Assembly: GCA_964392765.1 (NCBI GenBank)
Contig: CAYMRF010000001.1
Location: 16,597 to 80,596, forward strand
Reading direction: 5' to 3'
Source of the DNA: BTUB01 sp964392765
GTDB taxonomy: Bacteria > Babelota > Babeliae > Babelales > Vermiphilaceae
Length of the DNA stretch: 64,000 nt
A program made the translations under genes and the position numbers. The notes beneath the pieces were generated by a model, which did not search any database, was not told where the DNA came from, and was given only the letters and a program-made list of their open reading frames with translations. Shown here piece after piece: positions 51,715 to 60,044 of the stretch; within the stretch, counting starts at the first letter, position 1; every line of letters begins with the position of its first letter.

Positions 51715-52692
51715 ATGAAATCACCGAGATTTCTTCTGGGGATGGTTCTTCCACTGGGGCTCCTTTGCAGTTCTGGAGCACAGGCTGATTTGAGTCCATT
51801 CCAATTACCCAACCCTTTAGCCCCTCTTTTAAGGCTTAATTCTCCTTCTTTCTATTCTTCTTCTGATGCACAACTGGATAGCTTTGCACTCGCTGATTGG
51901 GCTCTCTTGAATAATAAAAAAATCACCTTTAAAGATATTATTGGTGGGGCTCCTTCAGAGATAGAAGACTTAAAGAGATTTATCGAAAATTCTGATGATT
52001 TTACTAATGCCGGGGCAGTGATGCCGCGCGGCTATCTGTTTTACGGTCCTCCGGGTACGGGTAAAACCCTTCTTGCAAGAGCTTTAGCCGGCGAAGTGAA
52101 TGCGGCGTTCCGCGCAGAATCTGGCCCATCATTTGTGGGTAGATATTTAGGCGATGGTCCTGCTCGCGTGAGAGAGGTTTTTGAATGGGCTCGCTTTGAG
52201 CTTAAGTACGGCGGGCATAAACATGCCATTATCTTTATTGATGAATTTGATTCTATCGGAGCGCGATCTTCTGATGATTCGGCTGCTGGAAGAGAGCTTA
52301 ATTCCATTGTGAATGAATTTTTAGTTCAGATGGATGGCTTTAATAGTTCTGAAAATATCATTGTAATTGGCGCTACCAATCGCACCCAGCTTATTGATGA
52401 AGCGCTTAAGCGTCCGGGTCGATTTGAATATCATATTGAAATTTCACTTCCTGATGCTGCAAAACGCGAAGCGTTGTTGCGACATTACGCCTCCGATAAG
52501 TTTAATCGTCGCGTTGCAAGCGATGTTAATTTTACGGTGCTTGCGATAAACTCTGCCGGTTTTAACTGTGCAGATATGGCTTCTTTAGTTAATAGAACGG
52601 CTATTTATATAGCGCGGAAGAAAGAAACAGTGCTTACCCAAAAGGCATTTGAAGTTTGCTTAGAGCAGATGAAAAAAACTAAAAATATTTAG
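51715..52692 (+). CDS. FtsH-type AAA ATPase domain with a signal peptide, no protease domain
   Basis: 325 residues from ATG 51715 (GAGG 6 bases upstream; GTG 51703 is less likely). Residues 1-25 form an apparent signal peptide (FLLGMVLPLGLLCSSGAQA). Then comes a single AAA+ module like FtsH: ITFKDIIGGAPSEIEDLKRF, Walker A GPPGTGKT (111-118), pore loop FVGRYLGDG, Walker B IIFIDE (172-177), sensor ATNR and arginine fingers in ALKRPGRFEYHI. The HExxH protease domain and FtsH membrane helices are missing. An exported ATPase would lack ATP in the periplasm, so delivery outside the cell or a retained anchor must be considered. It begins a cluster with the serpin-like gene 10 bases downstream. Confidence 0.85.
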   Translation: MKSPRFLLGMVLPLGLLCSSGAQADLSPFQLPNPLAPLLRLNSPSFYSSSDAQLDSFALADWALLNNKKITFKDIIGGAPSEIEDLKRFIENSDDFTNAGAVMPRGYLFYGPPGTGKTLLARALAGEVNAAFRAESGPSFVGRYLGDGPARVREVFEWARFELKYGGHKHAIIFIDEFDSIGARSSDDSAAGRELNSIVNEFLVQMDGFNSSENIIVIGATNRTQLIDEALKRPGRFEYHIEISLPDAAKREALLRHYASDKFNRRVASDVNFTVLAINSAGFNCADMASLVNRTAIYIARKKETVLTQKAFEVCLEQMKKTKNI

Positions 52693-52702
52693 TGAGGATA
52701 CT

Positions 52703-53563
52703 ATGAGTTTTTTTAATACGTGGATTTTATTAGCATCAGCATTGATAGCTCCAGAAGGTAATTTTTTACCACCTCAAACACGCTGGACACCCGTCAACGA
52801 ATCTCAAAAAGGATTCTTGAAAAAGTTTAATTATGATCTTAAGCATGATATGAGGCTTTTAGATTCACAAGAGTTGAAATCATGGGCTTCAGATAATCAT
52901 GAAGATTTGAATAAGATTGCTCAAGAAAATCAACTTCCCATTACTTTTAGTCCATTTAAAACAGGCGAATTTGGAAGTCTTGCGCTTTTACAATTAAATC
53001 TGTTGTGGGCTCAAACGCCAGAAGCAGTTCCTATGGCATTTAAGAATGAATGTAATGCTAGAGCTGCTAAGGGCATTTTATTTGACCAGGGTTTCAAAGT
53101 TTATCACTCTGCATACCATGAGCATCCGGTAGTAAAAATAAAAACAAAATCTGGTGATTATTTTTGCGCTACCCTTTCGAATGAATCATTGAATGGGGTG
53201 GATCTTTCGCAAAAAATAAAAAGAATCAAAAAAAGTCTTCGTAAAGCGGATCATCGTGCATATAGCCAAGTACTTATGCCTCAATTTAAGCATGAAGGAT
53301 TTATTGATATTTCATGGCTTAATGGTTTGCGTACCAAACAAGATTTTATGCTCAAAGAAGCAGTAGAATATTTACAGTTAACCTGTGACGAAAAAGGCTG
53401 TGCCGTTAAGGCTGGTGGTGGATTTCACTTTGTGCCTATTAGCGTACGTGAAGGAAATCCATTGGTGATAGATAAGCCATTTTATTTCTGGATTGAACGC
53501 ACTGGTTGTAGAGTGCCATTAGTAGAAGGTTACATCAATACTGATACCATTTTGGGTGAATAA
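52703..53563 (+). CDS. Serpin-like protein
   Basis: 286 residues with a short hydrophobic leader. The C-terminal 200 residues can be laid along the serpin fold: LALLQLNLLWAQ (like the LVLVNAIYFKG strand), HPVVKIKTKSGDYFCATLSN (like VLELPYKGGKLSM), VLMPQFKHEGFIDIS (like LPKFKIESxxDL), LKEAVEYLQLTCDEKGCAV (breach/hinge), then VIDKPFYFWIERTGC (like the final FLIR strand). The reactive loop would lie at about residues 242-262 and looks short. The match is by eye and remote, so inhibitory function is inference. GAGGATA precedes the start and only 10 bases separate it from the AAA gene. Confidence 0.55.
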   Translation: MSFFNTWILLASALIAPEGNFLPPQTRWTPVNESQKGFLKKFNYDLKHDMRLLDSQELKSWASDNHEDLNKIAQENQLPITFSPFKTGEFGSLALLQLNLLWAQTPEAVPMAFKNECNARAAKGILFDQGFKVYHSAYHEHPVVKIKTKSGDYFCATLSNESLNGVDLSQKIKRIKKSLRKADHRAYSQVLMPQFKHEGFIDISWLNGLRTKQDFMLKEAVEYLQLTCDEKGCAVKAGGGFHFVPISVREGNPLVIDKPFYFWIERTGCRVPLVEGYINTDTILGE

Positions 53564-53672
53564 ATTTTTGATAAAAATTCTGTGAATGGTGACATTTATA
53601 GATAAATATATTTTTAAACTAAATAACAAATTTTAAATGGATTAATGTTATTTTATATTTGGAGGTTATTCC

Positions 53673-55295
53673 ATGTCTTTTACATTCTTTAAAAGAGCGA
53701 CTGCTCTTGCATTAGCCTTAAGTGCATTATGTGCTCAGGCGGGCAATGCGCCATTCCCTCTTGCGATGGTTTCTTCTTTACTCAGCTCCCCTGCTATCAC
53801 TAAAGCAGATGATAAAAATCTTATTATGGTGCTTGATGTAAAGCAGCAAGAATACTATTTGGGTGCTTGTGGTTACATTATGGCCACGGCGTTGCAAGAT
53901 AAAGTTGCGCCCATGATTGCCAGTGCACATGCGCTTTCGATGGTAACCTCTTATTTTAAACCGACAGAATGGCACATTTATAAGAAAGATAATTTAGTAT
54001 TATTCATTCCAAAGCAGTATCTGCAAGAACGTAAGATCTCTAGTCCCTTAAACGCGGGATTCATTTTAGATGGATGGAGAGAAATTGATGTAACCAAAGA
54101 TACACTTTCTGGTTCTGAATTTTATTCTTCTTTAAATGAGCCGGAAGAAACGCGCACCTTTGCGGATTTGTCTGAAAGTTCAACGGAATTAATTCGTTCT
54201 ACTTTAAAGAATGATAAAAGCAATAAGTGGAAAGTGTATGTAGTAGGGCATGGCGCTCCTGACGCTCATCAAGTGTGTGGACTTAATTTGGTAGACTTCA
54301 AAAAGCTGCTTGCTACTTTAGAAGATCACATCTCAACTGATTTTCTTGTTTACCAAACCTGTTTTGGTGGAAGTACCAATCAATTGCGATCAATTTATAC
54401 CATTGGCGATGATAAGTTTCAGACATTTAGTTTCCCTATTGTTTCTGGATGTTTAACTAATAGTGTGAGCTTTGGTGCACATCCTTCAAAAGTTTCATTT
54501 AAAGGTATATTTTCTCGAGTGAATAATTCGATGATCATGGAAAATAAAATGAGACGTTTGCTCAAATCGGTAAATGAGTTAAATAGATGTTTAGATTATG
54601 CATCTGAGTATCACTGGGCAAATAATTTACTTACTCTTCGTATGCCCGGCAGCGAATATTTTGAGCCGGTGGTGGATAATAAATCAGTATTTAAAGCATC
54701 AGCAATGCCAGCCATGACTGAAAAGTTACAAATGGTTTGCGGCGATGAAACTCGCTTTAAATGCGTTTTATTTGATAAGCCAGTAATTCAACAATCAGTT
54801 GATGTTTCCGGTTTTAAGAATTTCATGATCGCATCGGGCATTTCTCGTCCTAAAACTTTTGTGAAAGAACTGATATTGCCGGTATCTTGTGCACAGCCCT
54901 CTACTGATTCAACCTTAGTAAAGATAGCTGAACTTTTTAGTTCTCTGGTTTTCCCGCAAGAAAGCAAAACTTTCTATATTCAAACTCTTAAAGTAGATAA
55001 CACTGTTTACGATAAAGTAACTCTTACTCAACAAGGTAATGGCAGTGGATGGAGCCCAGAACAATATGTGGGAATTCAGGCAATCTCAAATGGGATCTAC
55101 TACGCAGGAATGATTCACGTGGGTCTTAATAGTAAGGAAAAGCCTATAGTGAGCTGGTCGGACATTAAGCCTCAAAATGAAACAGATCATAATACTTATG
55201 AGCAAGATTATAGAAGTGCGGTTTTAGAGCATTTGAGCAAAAAGCATATACTTCCGTTTCATATCGTGGAAGAAATCTTTTCAGTATTATCATAA
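53673..55295 (+). CDS. Secreted putative clan CD (caspase-fold) cysteine peptidase
   Basis: 540 residues with a signal peptide (ALALALSALCAQAGNA) and a strong ribosome binding site (TTTGGAGG). The segment KWKVYVVGHGAP (His 193) followed by DFLVYQTCFGG (Cys 230) reproduces the His-Gly ... Cys-Gly pattern of clan CD peptidases: strand, His-Gly, strand, then Cys. The long C-terminal part (from about 300) is beta-rich and unassigned. I could not place it in a named family (C11, C13, C14, C25 and C80 are candidates). It stands next to a serpin-like gene, a class known to inhibit caspase-type as well as serine proteases. A perfect terminator follows. Confidence 0.6.
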   Translation: MSFTFFKRATALALALSALCAQAGNAPFPLAMVSSLLSSPAITKADDKNLIMVLDVKQQEYYLGACGYIMATALQDKVAPMIASAHALSMVTSYFKPTEWHIYKKDNLVLFIPKQYLQERKISSPLNAGFILDGWREIDVTKDTLSGSEFYSSLNEPEETRTFADLSESSTELIRSTLKNDKSNKWKVYVVGHGAPDAHQVCGLNLVDFKKLLATLEDHISTDFLVYQTCFGGSTNQLRSIYTIGDDKFQTFSFPIVSGCLTNSVSFGAHPSKVSFKGIFSRVNNSMIMENKMRRLLKSVNELNRCLDYASEYHWANNLLTLRMPGSEYFEPVVDNKSVFKASAMPAMTEKLQMVCGDETRFKCVLFDKPVIQQSVDVSGFKNFMIASGISRPKTFVKELILPVSCAQPSTDSTLVKIAELFSSLVFPQESKTFYIQTLKVDNTVYDKVTLTQQGNGSGWSPEQYVGIQAISNGIYYAGMIHVGLNSKEKPIVSWSDIKPQNETDHNTYEQDYRSAVLEHLSKKHILPFHIVEEIFSVLS

Positions 55296-55324
55296 GCAAT
55301 AAAGCATAAAAGCTTGTTATTGTA

Positions 55325-55358
55325 GAGGGCCTCTTTTTAAACGAGGCCCTCTTTTTTT
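55325..55358 (+). terminator. Rho-independent terminator
   Basis: A perfect stem AGAGGGCCTC (55324-55333) / GAGGCCCTCT (55343-55352) followed by seven T residues. It closes the unit that ends with the caspase-fold-like gene. Confidence 0.92.
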
Positions 55359-55445
55359 GCCCATCTCATAATAAACCATGTCCAAATAATTCTGGTTGAG
55401 TGTATAGTATCTGTATGAAATAATTTTTGCTAAAAAGGGTAGCGT

Positions 55446-56702
55446 ATGAAAATTGCAAAAGTAGTAGGTAGAGAGATTTATGATGCTCGCGGATGGCCAA
55501 CCATTGAATGTGAAATCAGCTTGGAAGACGGCTCATATGTTACCGCATCAGTGCCGAGTGGAATTTCTAAAGGCAAACATGAAGCGCATGAATTGCGCGA
55601 TAACAATCAACGGATGGCCGGCAAAGGAGTTCTTAAAGCAATTGATACTATTGAATCGGTTATCGCTCCTATCTTAATTGGCCAAGAGCCCAATTTAGTA
55701 AGTCTTGATTTAGCTATGATCGAACTTGATGGCACTGTGAATAAATCCAAGCTTGGTGCAAATGCAATGTTGGCAGCAAGTATGGCAGTTTTGCGGGCCC
55801 ACGCTTCAATTGAAGCCATGGAAGTCTATGAACTGGTTGGTTATTTGTGCGAATATAGCTCCGTAACATTGCCTTTTGCCATGTTTAATTGCATCAGTGG
55901 CGGCGCTCATGCGCCGGGCAACGTGCGCATTCAAGAGATGATGGTTATTCCGATTGGTTCGCAAAGTTTTAGATCATGCATGGAAGCAGCCGTATTATTG
56001 CACCATCATCTTTATGGGCTGCTCAAGAAGAAATTTGATTTTGTTTCAGTCACATGCGAAGGCGCGTTGAGTGCAAACTTTAAAAATGATGCACAAGCAT
56101 TAGATATGCTTATGGAATCTATTGAAGCAGTTCAAAAAAATACCAGCCATCGATTTTTAATCTCTTTGGATGTAGCAGCATCCCAATTTTATGATAAGAA
56201 AACGCACAAATATCAATGGGATGAAAAGAAATTACTAAGCACCGCAGATCTCATTGATCTTTATGAAAGATTGATCAAGCAGTACCCAATTTTTTCAATT
56301 GAAGATGGTTTATCTGAGTTTGATGAAAAAGGTTGGATTGCCATGATGGAGCAAATTGATAACGTGCAATTATTGGGCGATGATTTATTTGCCAGTAATC
56401 CTAATCTTATTGCAAATGGTATTGAACAAAATATGGCAACCGGTGCCATTATCAAGCCAAATCAAATTGGCACCATCACCGAGACATTGCAGGCAATTAA
56501 ATTATGCAAAGAGTATGAATTGAGCTGCGTGCTTTCTCATCGCTCAAGTGAAACGAATGATAGCATGATTGTTGATCTGGCAGTGGGCACAAGCGCTGGC
56601 TACATTAAGGCCGGTGGCCCACGCCGCGGCGAACATCTGGCTAAATACAATGAGTTGCTGCGCATAGAAGATGCATTAATGCTCTCGATATTGAATTCTT
56701 AA
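55446..56702 (+). CDS. eno: Enolase
   Basis: Converts 2-phosphoglycerate to phosphoenolpyruvate. At 418 residues it is slightly short. Retained landmarks: IYDARGWPTIECEI (usually DSRGNPT), SGGAHAPGNVRIQE, the catalytic-Glu region VTCEGALSAN, metal ligands in SLDVAASQF, SIEDGLSEFDEKGW and GDDLFASNP, the catalytic Lys in IIKPNQIGT, and SHRSSETNDS...DLAVG. The terminal GGPRRGEHLAKYN differs from the common GSxSRxDRxAKYN, so this is a divergent branch, but every catalytic residue I can align is present. AAAGGG precedes the start. Confidence 0.93.
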   Translation: MKIAKVVGREIYDARGWPTIECEISLEDGSYVTASVPSGISKGKHEAHELRDNNQRMAGKGVLKAIDTIESVIAPILIGQEPNLVSLDLAMIELDGTVNKSKLGANAMLAASMAVLRAHASIEAMEVYELVGYLCEYSSVTLPFAMFNCISGGAHAPGNVRIQEMMVIPIGSQSFRSCMEAAVLLHHHLYGLLKKKFDFVSVTCEGALSANFKNDAQALDMLMESIEAVQKNTSHRFLISLDVAASQFYDKKTHKYQWDEKKLLSTADLIDLYERLIKQYPIFSIEDGLSEFDEKGWIAMMEQIDNVQLLGDDLFASNPNLIANGIEQNMATGAIIKPNQIGTITETLQAIKLCKEYELSCVLSHRSSETNDSMIVDLAVGTSAGYIKAGGPRRGEHLAKYNELLRIEDALMLSILNS

Positions 56703-56716
56703 TGGAGTAGTTGGAC

Positions 56717-57574
56717 ATGAAAAGACTTATATTGGCAATATTAGCATTTCTTTTAGGCCTTGCCGGCGTGCTAATGTATAAGCATAAGAATCCTAGCCAA
56801 ACGGCTTCCGCTGCGCAAAGTATTTCAGATGGTAGTCAAAATAAAGAAAACTTTTCAACTTCGCAATTGTTGGTTCTGAGGTCAGAGGATAAATTGCCTT
56901 TTTTTGATTTTGCCAAAGAAAATATTCCTGTCTTAACAAAAGAAATTGCTGACGTCAAAAGAGCTACGCCCGATGATGGAAGAAAGATAGAGCATTTAGA
57001 GGGCAATCTTAAGGCATATAAAGTTGCCACAATTGTTGCCAATAAGGATATTGAGGCCCTTAAAAAAATGACTAAAGAAGAACTGCAAACTCCGGGGCAA
57101 ATTTGGGTTCCAGCAGATCGATTTAAAGATCAAATGAAAGGCCTTCTTGCATCACGAATCATTGGTGCACAAAATGCGATTGGCTATGTGATATTCCACT
57201 CCGCGACTAATAAAACAGAAGAAGATAATAAAAAGACGTTGGAAATGCTTCAAATTTTATTGGATAAAAAGTTAAATCCTAATGCACTTGCTGGGGATGT
57301 TTTCTGGGTGAAAAATAAACCAGAAGATAAGAACTCCTACGATTATGTTGGGAACTATTCATTTGTCGGAGCAACCTTAGAAAACAGCTTTCCTGAAGTT
57401 CTAGAGCTCTTGCTCAAGAATGGTGCGGTATATTCTGATGGAACTATGGAGAGGTTAAAAGTTGCGCTTGAAAAGAAGCTGCTTTATGCACAAGAATTTG
57501 AAAAAATATTATCGCGCTATTCATCGCAAAGAGTAACCCCAGAAGAAGCTGAAAAAAGAATGCAAGAAGACTAA
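56717..57574 (+). CDS. Exported or membrane-anchored ankyrin-like protein
   Basis: 285 residues from ATG 56717 (GGAG 9 bases upstream; a TTG at 56711 is less likely). The N-terminus is a signal or anchor segment (LILAILAFLLGLAGVLMY). A charged region is followed by weak ankyrin-like repeats: AYKVATIVANKDIEALKKM, LEMLQILLDKKLNPNALAG and TLENSFPEVLELLLKNGAVY. No enzyme motif. It follows enolase after 14 bases and may be cotranscribed. It ends in a 4-base stop overlap with the convergent ATPase gene. Confidence 0.7.
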   Translation: MKRLILAILAFLLGLAGVLMYKHKNPSQTASAAQSISDGSQNKENFSTSQLLVLRSEDKLPFFDFAKENIPVLTKEIADVKRATPDDGRKIEHLEGNLKAYKVATIVANKDIEALKKMTKEELQTPGQIWVPADRFKDQMKGLLASRIIGAQNAIGYVIFHSATNKTEEDNKKTLEMLQILLDKKLNPNALAGDVFWVKNKPEDKNSYDYVGNYSFVGATLENSFPEVLELLLKNGAVYSDGTMERLKVALEKKLLYAQEFEKILSRYSSQRVTPEEAEKRMQED

Positions 57575-58734
57575 TCTTTTAGTTTTCTAATCAAAGATGT
57601 CGGGTTCACGAACCAAATCGTGAGATTTTTATGCTGCCGTTTATAGGGCTTGAATACATTGCTTGCAACAATAAAATTTTCACCATTCGGGTAATCTTTG
57701 CGAAAAGCTTCAAAATTCTTAATCGTTTCAGATCTCATAGGGTCATCTTCTTTGATAATATATTTGCATTCGATTGCGGCTCGTGAATCATCAGCTCTTT
57801 GGGGCAACACAAAATCAATCTCAGCGCCTCGCTTGTCTCGCCAGTAATTAATGGCTCGCGTTTGCAGCTGGCCATGAATTTCATTCAACACACAATGCTC
57901 CCACATAAGCCCGACATCATCAGCACGCAACTCTCTTCTTCCTTTTGCATAACAAATAAAGCCCGTATCAAATCCATACACTTTGGGAGCCATAACAATC
58001 TCAGTTGCCCGGTGAGTTGAATAAGGGCGAATTACATGAGTCACGAACGTTTCTTCGAGTACATCAAGATAATTAGCGATAGTTGGCCTGCTCACTTCGC
58101 ATGGGGCGGTGAATTTAGTTGCTTCGAACATTCCGCCGCTATTGGCTAGGAGTAGTTCTGCAAACTTCTGGAATGAGGCACGCTTGCCGATGCTAAAAAG
58201 TTCTTGAATGTCTTTTGCCCAATACGCATCAATCCATTCTTGGAAATCGCTTTCAGGAAGATTTTTTTTCTCAAAATAAGAAGGGAATCCACCAAATAAA
58301 AAGCGATGACGCAAGTCTTCAGTGCCAAAAAGCTGCATTTCTTGAAATAAGAGGGGAGTGAGCCAGATCGACCTTTTTCTGCCGGTTAAAGTATCTTTAA
58401 ATTTTGCGCTGGCGCCAAGGGTTGATGATCCAGTAGCAATGATTTTAACATTAGGATAATGATCGGCAGCTATCTTTAGAAGCTCTGAGGGATTATCAAG
58501 ACGGTGAATCTCATCAAGGGCTATCCTGTTGCCCCGCTGGCTTTCCAAAAATCCTTCGGGATCCGCAAATAATGAACGAACGCGCGGCCGTTCGCAGTCA
58601 AAATATTCAATATTTGGCAGACTATTGCAAAGGCTAGTTTTACCTACCCGACGCACCCCCATAAGCCAAATGATGCTCTTTTCTTTCCAGGCATCTTCTA
58701 TCATTTTTTGCCAAAATGGTCGCTCTATAATCAT
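57571..58734 (-). CDS. AAA ATPase with DUF4143-type C-terminal domain
   Basis: 387 residues from ATG 58734 (GGAAAA upstream; TTG 58752 is an alternative). Walker A is GVRRVGKTSL, Walker B is IALDEIHRL, followed by TGSSTLGASAKFKDTLTGRK and the helical middle. The C-terminal half (RGAEIDFVLPQ then AIECKY) has the nuclease-like DUF4143 signature, a degenerate PD-(D/E)xK core with D and ExK. Such proteins are abundant in bacteria and archaea and often spread horizontally; their exact role is unclear. It is the only such gene in the window and reads against its neighbours. Confidence 0.85.
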   Translation of the reverse strand: MIIERPFWQKMIEDAWKEKSIIWLMGVRRVGKTSLCNSLPNIEYFDCERPRVRSLFADPEGFLESQRGNRIALDEIHRLDNPSELLKIAADHYPNVKIIATGSSTLGASAKFKDTLTGRKRSIWLTPLLFQEMQLFGTEDLRHRFLFGGFPSYFEKKNLPESDFQEWIDAYWAKDIQELFSIGKRASFQKFAELLLANSGGMFEATKFTAPCEVSRPTIANYLDVLEETFVTHVIRPYSTHRATEIVMAPKVYGFDTGFICYAKGRRELRADDVGLMWEHCVLNEIHGQLQTRAINYWRDKRGAEIDFVLPQRADDSRAAIECKYIIKEDDPMRSETIKNFEAFRKDYPNGENFIVASNVFKPYKRQHKNLTIWFVNPTSLIRKLKD

Positions 58735-59042
58735 AAATTTTTCCAGCTTCAAATTGTACTATGTGTAAAGCCAATTTAACATATAGGTTATCTAAATGCA
58801 AAATTCACTTTACATATAGTATAATTCTCTAGCGCTGTAAATTATGTCACCAGCTGTCTGAAATTCTGACAGTTGCTGTCATTTTTTACATTTTCCGGCT
58901 TAAAACCCCTCTCTATTACCCAAATTGTTTCACATAGAAATGATTTATGGTCTCACATTGCGATATTTATTTCAAAATTGACTATTTTTCACTATTTAGT
59001 ATCCTCAAAAATATAGATAAATAGAGGGATTTGGAGGTTATG
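58735..59042. promoter_or_regulatory. Divergent intergenic region with inverted repeats
   Basis: No gene is visible. Two copies of a 17-mer face each other: TTGTACTATGTGTAAAG (58753-58769) and CTTTACATATAGTATAA (58809-58825, inverted), matching at 15 of 17. Placed upstream of the ATPase gene they could form an operator or overlapping promoters (TATAGT-like -10s). A hairpin-forming segment AGCTGTC/GACAGTT lies at about 58850-58875. The M48 operon starts after GGAGG at 59033-59037. Confidence 0.5.
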
Positions 59043-60044
59043 ATGAATTCCCATAAAACTTTTATAAAGAGCTTAATTTTACTGACTTCTTTAGTTGCAT
59101 TAGTTCCAGGCGCCTTTGCTCAGGAGAAAAAGCCCTCTTTTTTCAATAAATGGGGATCGCGAGCATTTTCAGGAGCTTATTATGTTGCTGGCATGGCTTT
59201 ACCTGTAATGAGTTTGTATGCACATTATTTAGGAAAAAGCTTATATGAAGAAAAAGTCACCTATGAGCGCATTCCAGGCCAAGAAGAACTTGTTAAATGT
59301 ACTCAAGGACCCCGTAAAATTGAGGGTGAATATGCTCAAAATATTCGTAATGTAATCCGCAAAGCAGGAATAAAAAATCCCGAATCGGTTCAATTGGTTC
59401 ATAGTGAAATTACCGCAGCGGATAGCTCAGAAAATTACATGATGATTGGAAAAGAAGATGAGCTATTTCATGCGATACTGAACCCTGGGGTTCCGTATCA
59501 GCATTCTTTTAAGGAAGAACTTTCACCTGAAATGCAATGTTTAGTAGGTCACGAGACTAGACATTTGGTTAATAATGATTCACAGAAGAAGTTTTTAGCA
59601 GATCTTACTATTTCTCCATCGCTTTGTTTGGGGATTCGTTTTTTGACTAAAAATATATGGAAGAATTCTTTCACTTTCCCGTCATTTTTAGCAAATAATC
59701 TTTCTAAATTTGCCTTTGGAGCCGCGATTTATACTGGTTCAAAAGGAATTAGAAATCTTGCTTTAACTCAATGCGAAAGAGCCGCTGATATAGAAGCTGC
59801 ATATCTTCTAGGGTCTGAGGCTACTCGCGCCGGTGCAAAATTTATGGAAAAATTTAAAAAGAGTCAACGTACTGAGCTGAATAGGTTAGACAAGCTGTAT
59901 GATATATTCGAGAAATATCCATTCTTTTATCATGTTGCAACTGCCCATCCTACTGAAAAAGAACGAATTGAATATCTTAATAAAATCGCTGATGAGCTTG
60001 AAGCGATAGAAAAAGCTAAAAATATTGAAGAGAAGCTTCAATGA
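59043..60044 (+). CDS. Secreted M48-family metallopeptidase 1
   Basis: 334 residues from ATG 59043, the start with correct spacing (5 bases) to GGAGG. A signal peptide (SLILLTSLVALVPGAFA) is followed by a zinc site HETRH (170-174) and the third-ligand region CERAADIEAAYLL. The family's C-terminal TAHPTEKERIEYL is present. Hydrophobic segments after the zinc site (about 180-235) may lie in or on the membrane. It overlaps the next gene by ATGA, so the two M48 paralogs are coupled. Likely a periplasmic quality-control or exported protease. Confidence 0.85.
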   Translation: MNSHKTFIKSLILLTSLVALVPGAFAQEKKPSFFNKWGSRAFSGAYYVAGMALPVMSLYAHYLGKSLYEEKVTYERIPGQEELVKCTQGPRKIEGEYAQNIRNVIRKAGIKNPESVQLVHSEITAADSSENYMMIGKEDELFHAILNPGVPYQHSFKEELSPEMQCLVGHETRHLVNNDSQKKFLADLTISPSLCLGIRFLTKNIWKNSFTFPSFLANNLSKFAFGAAIYTGSKGIRNLALTQCERAADIEAAYLLGSEATRAGAKFMEKFKKSQRTELNRLDKLYDIFEKYPFFYHVATAHPTEKERIEYLNKIADELEAIEKAKNIEEKLQ

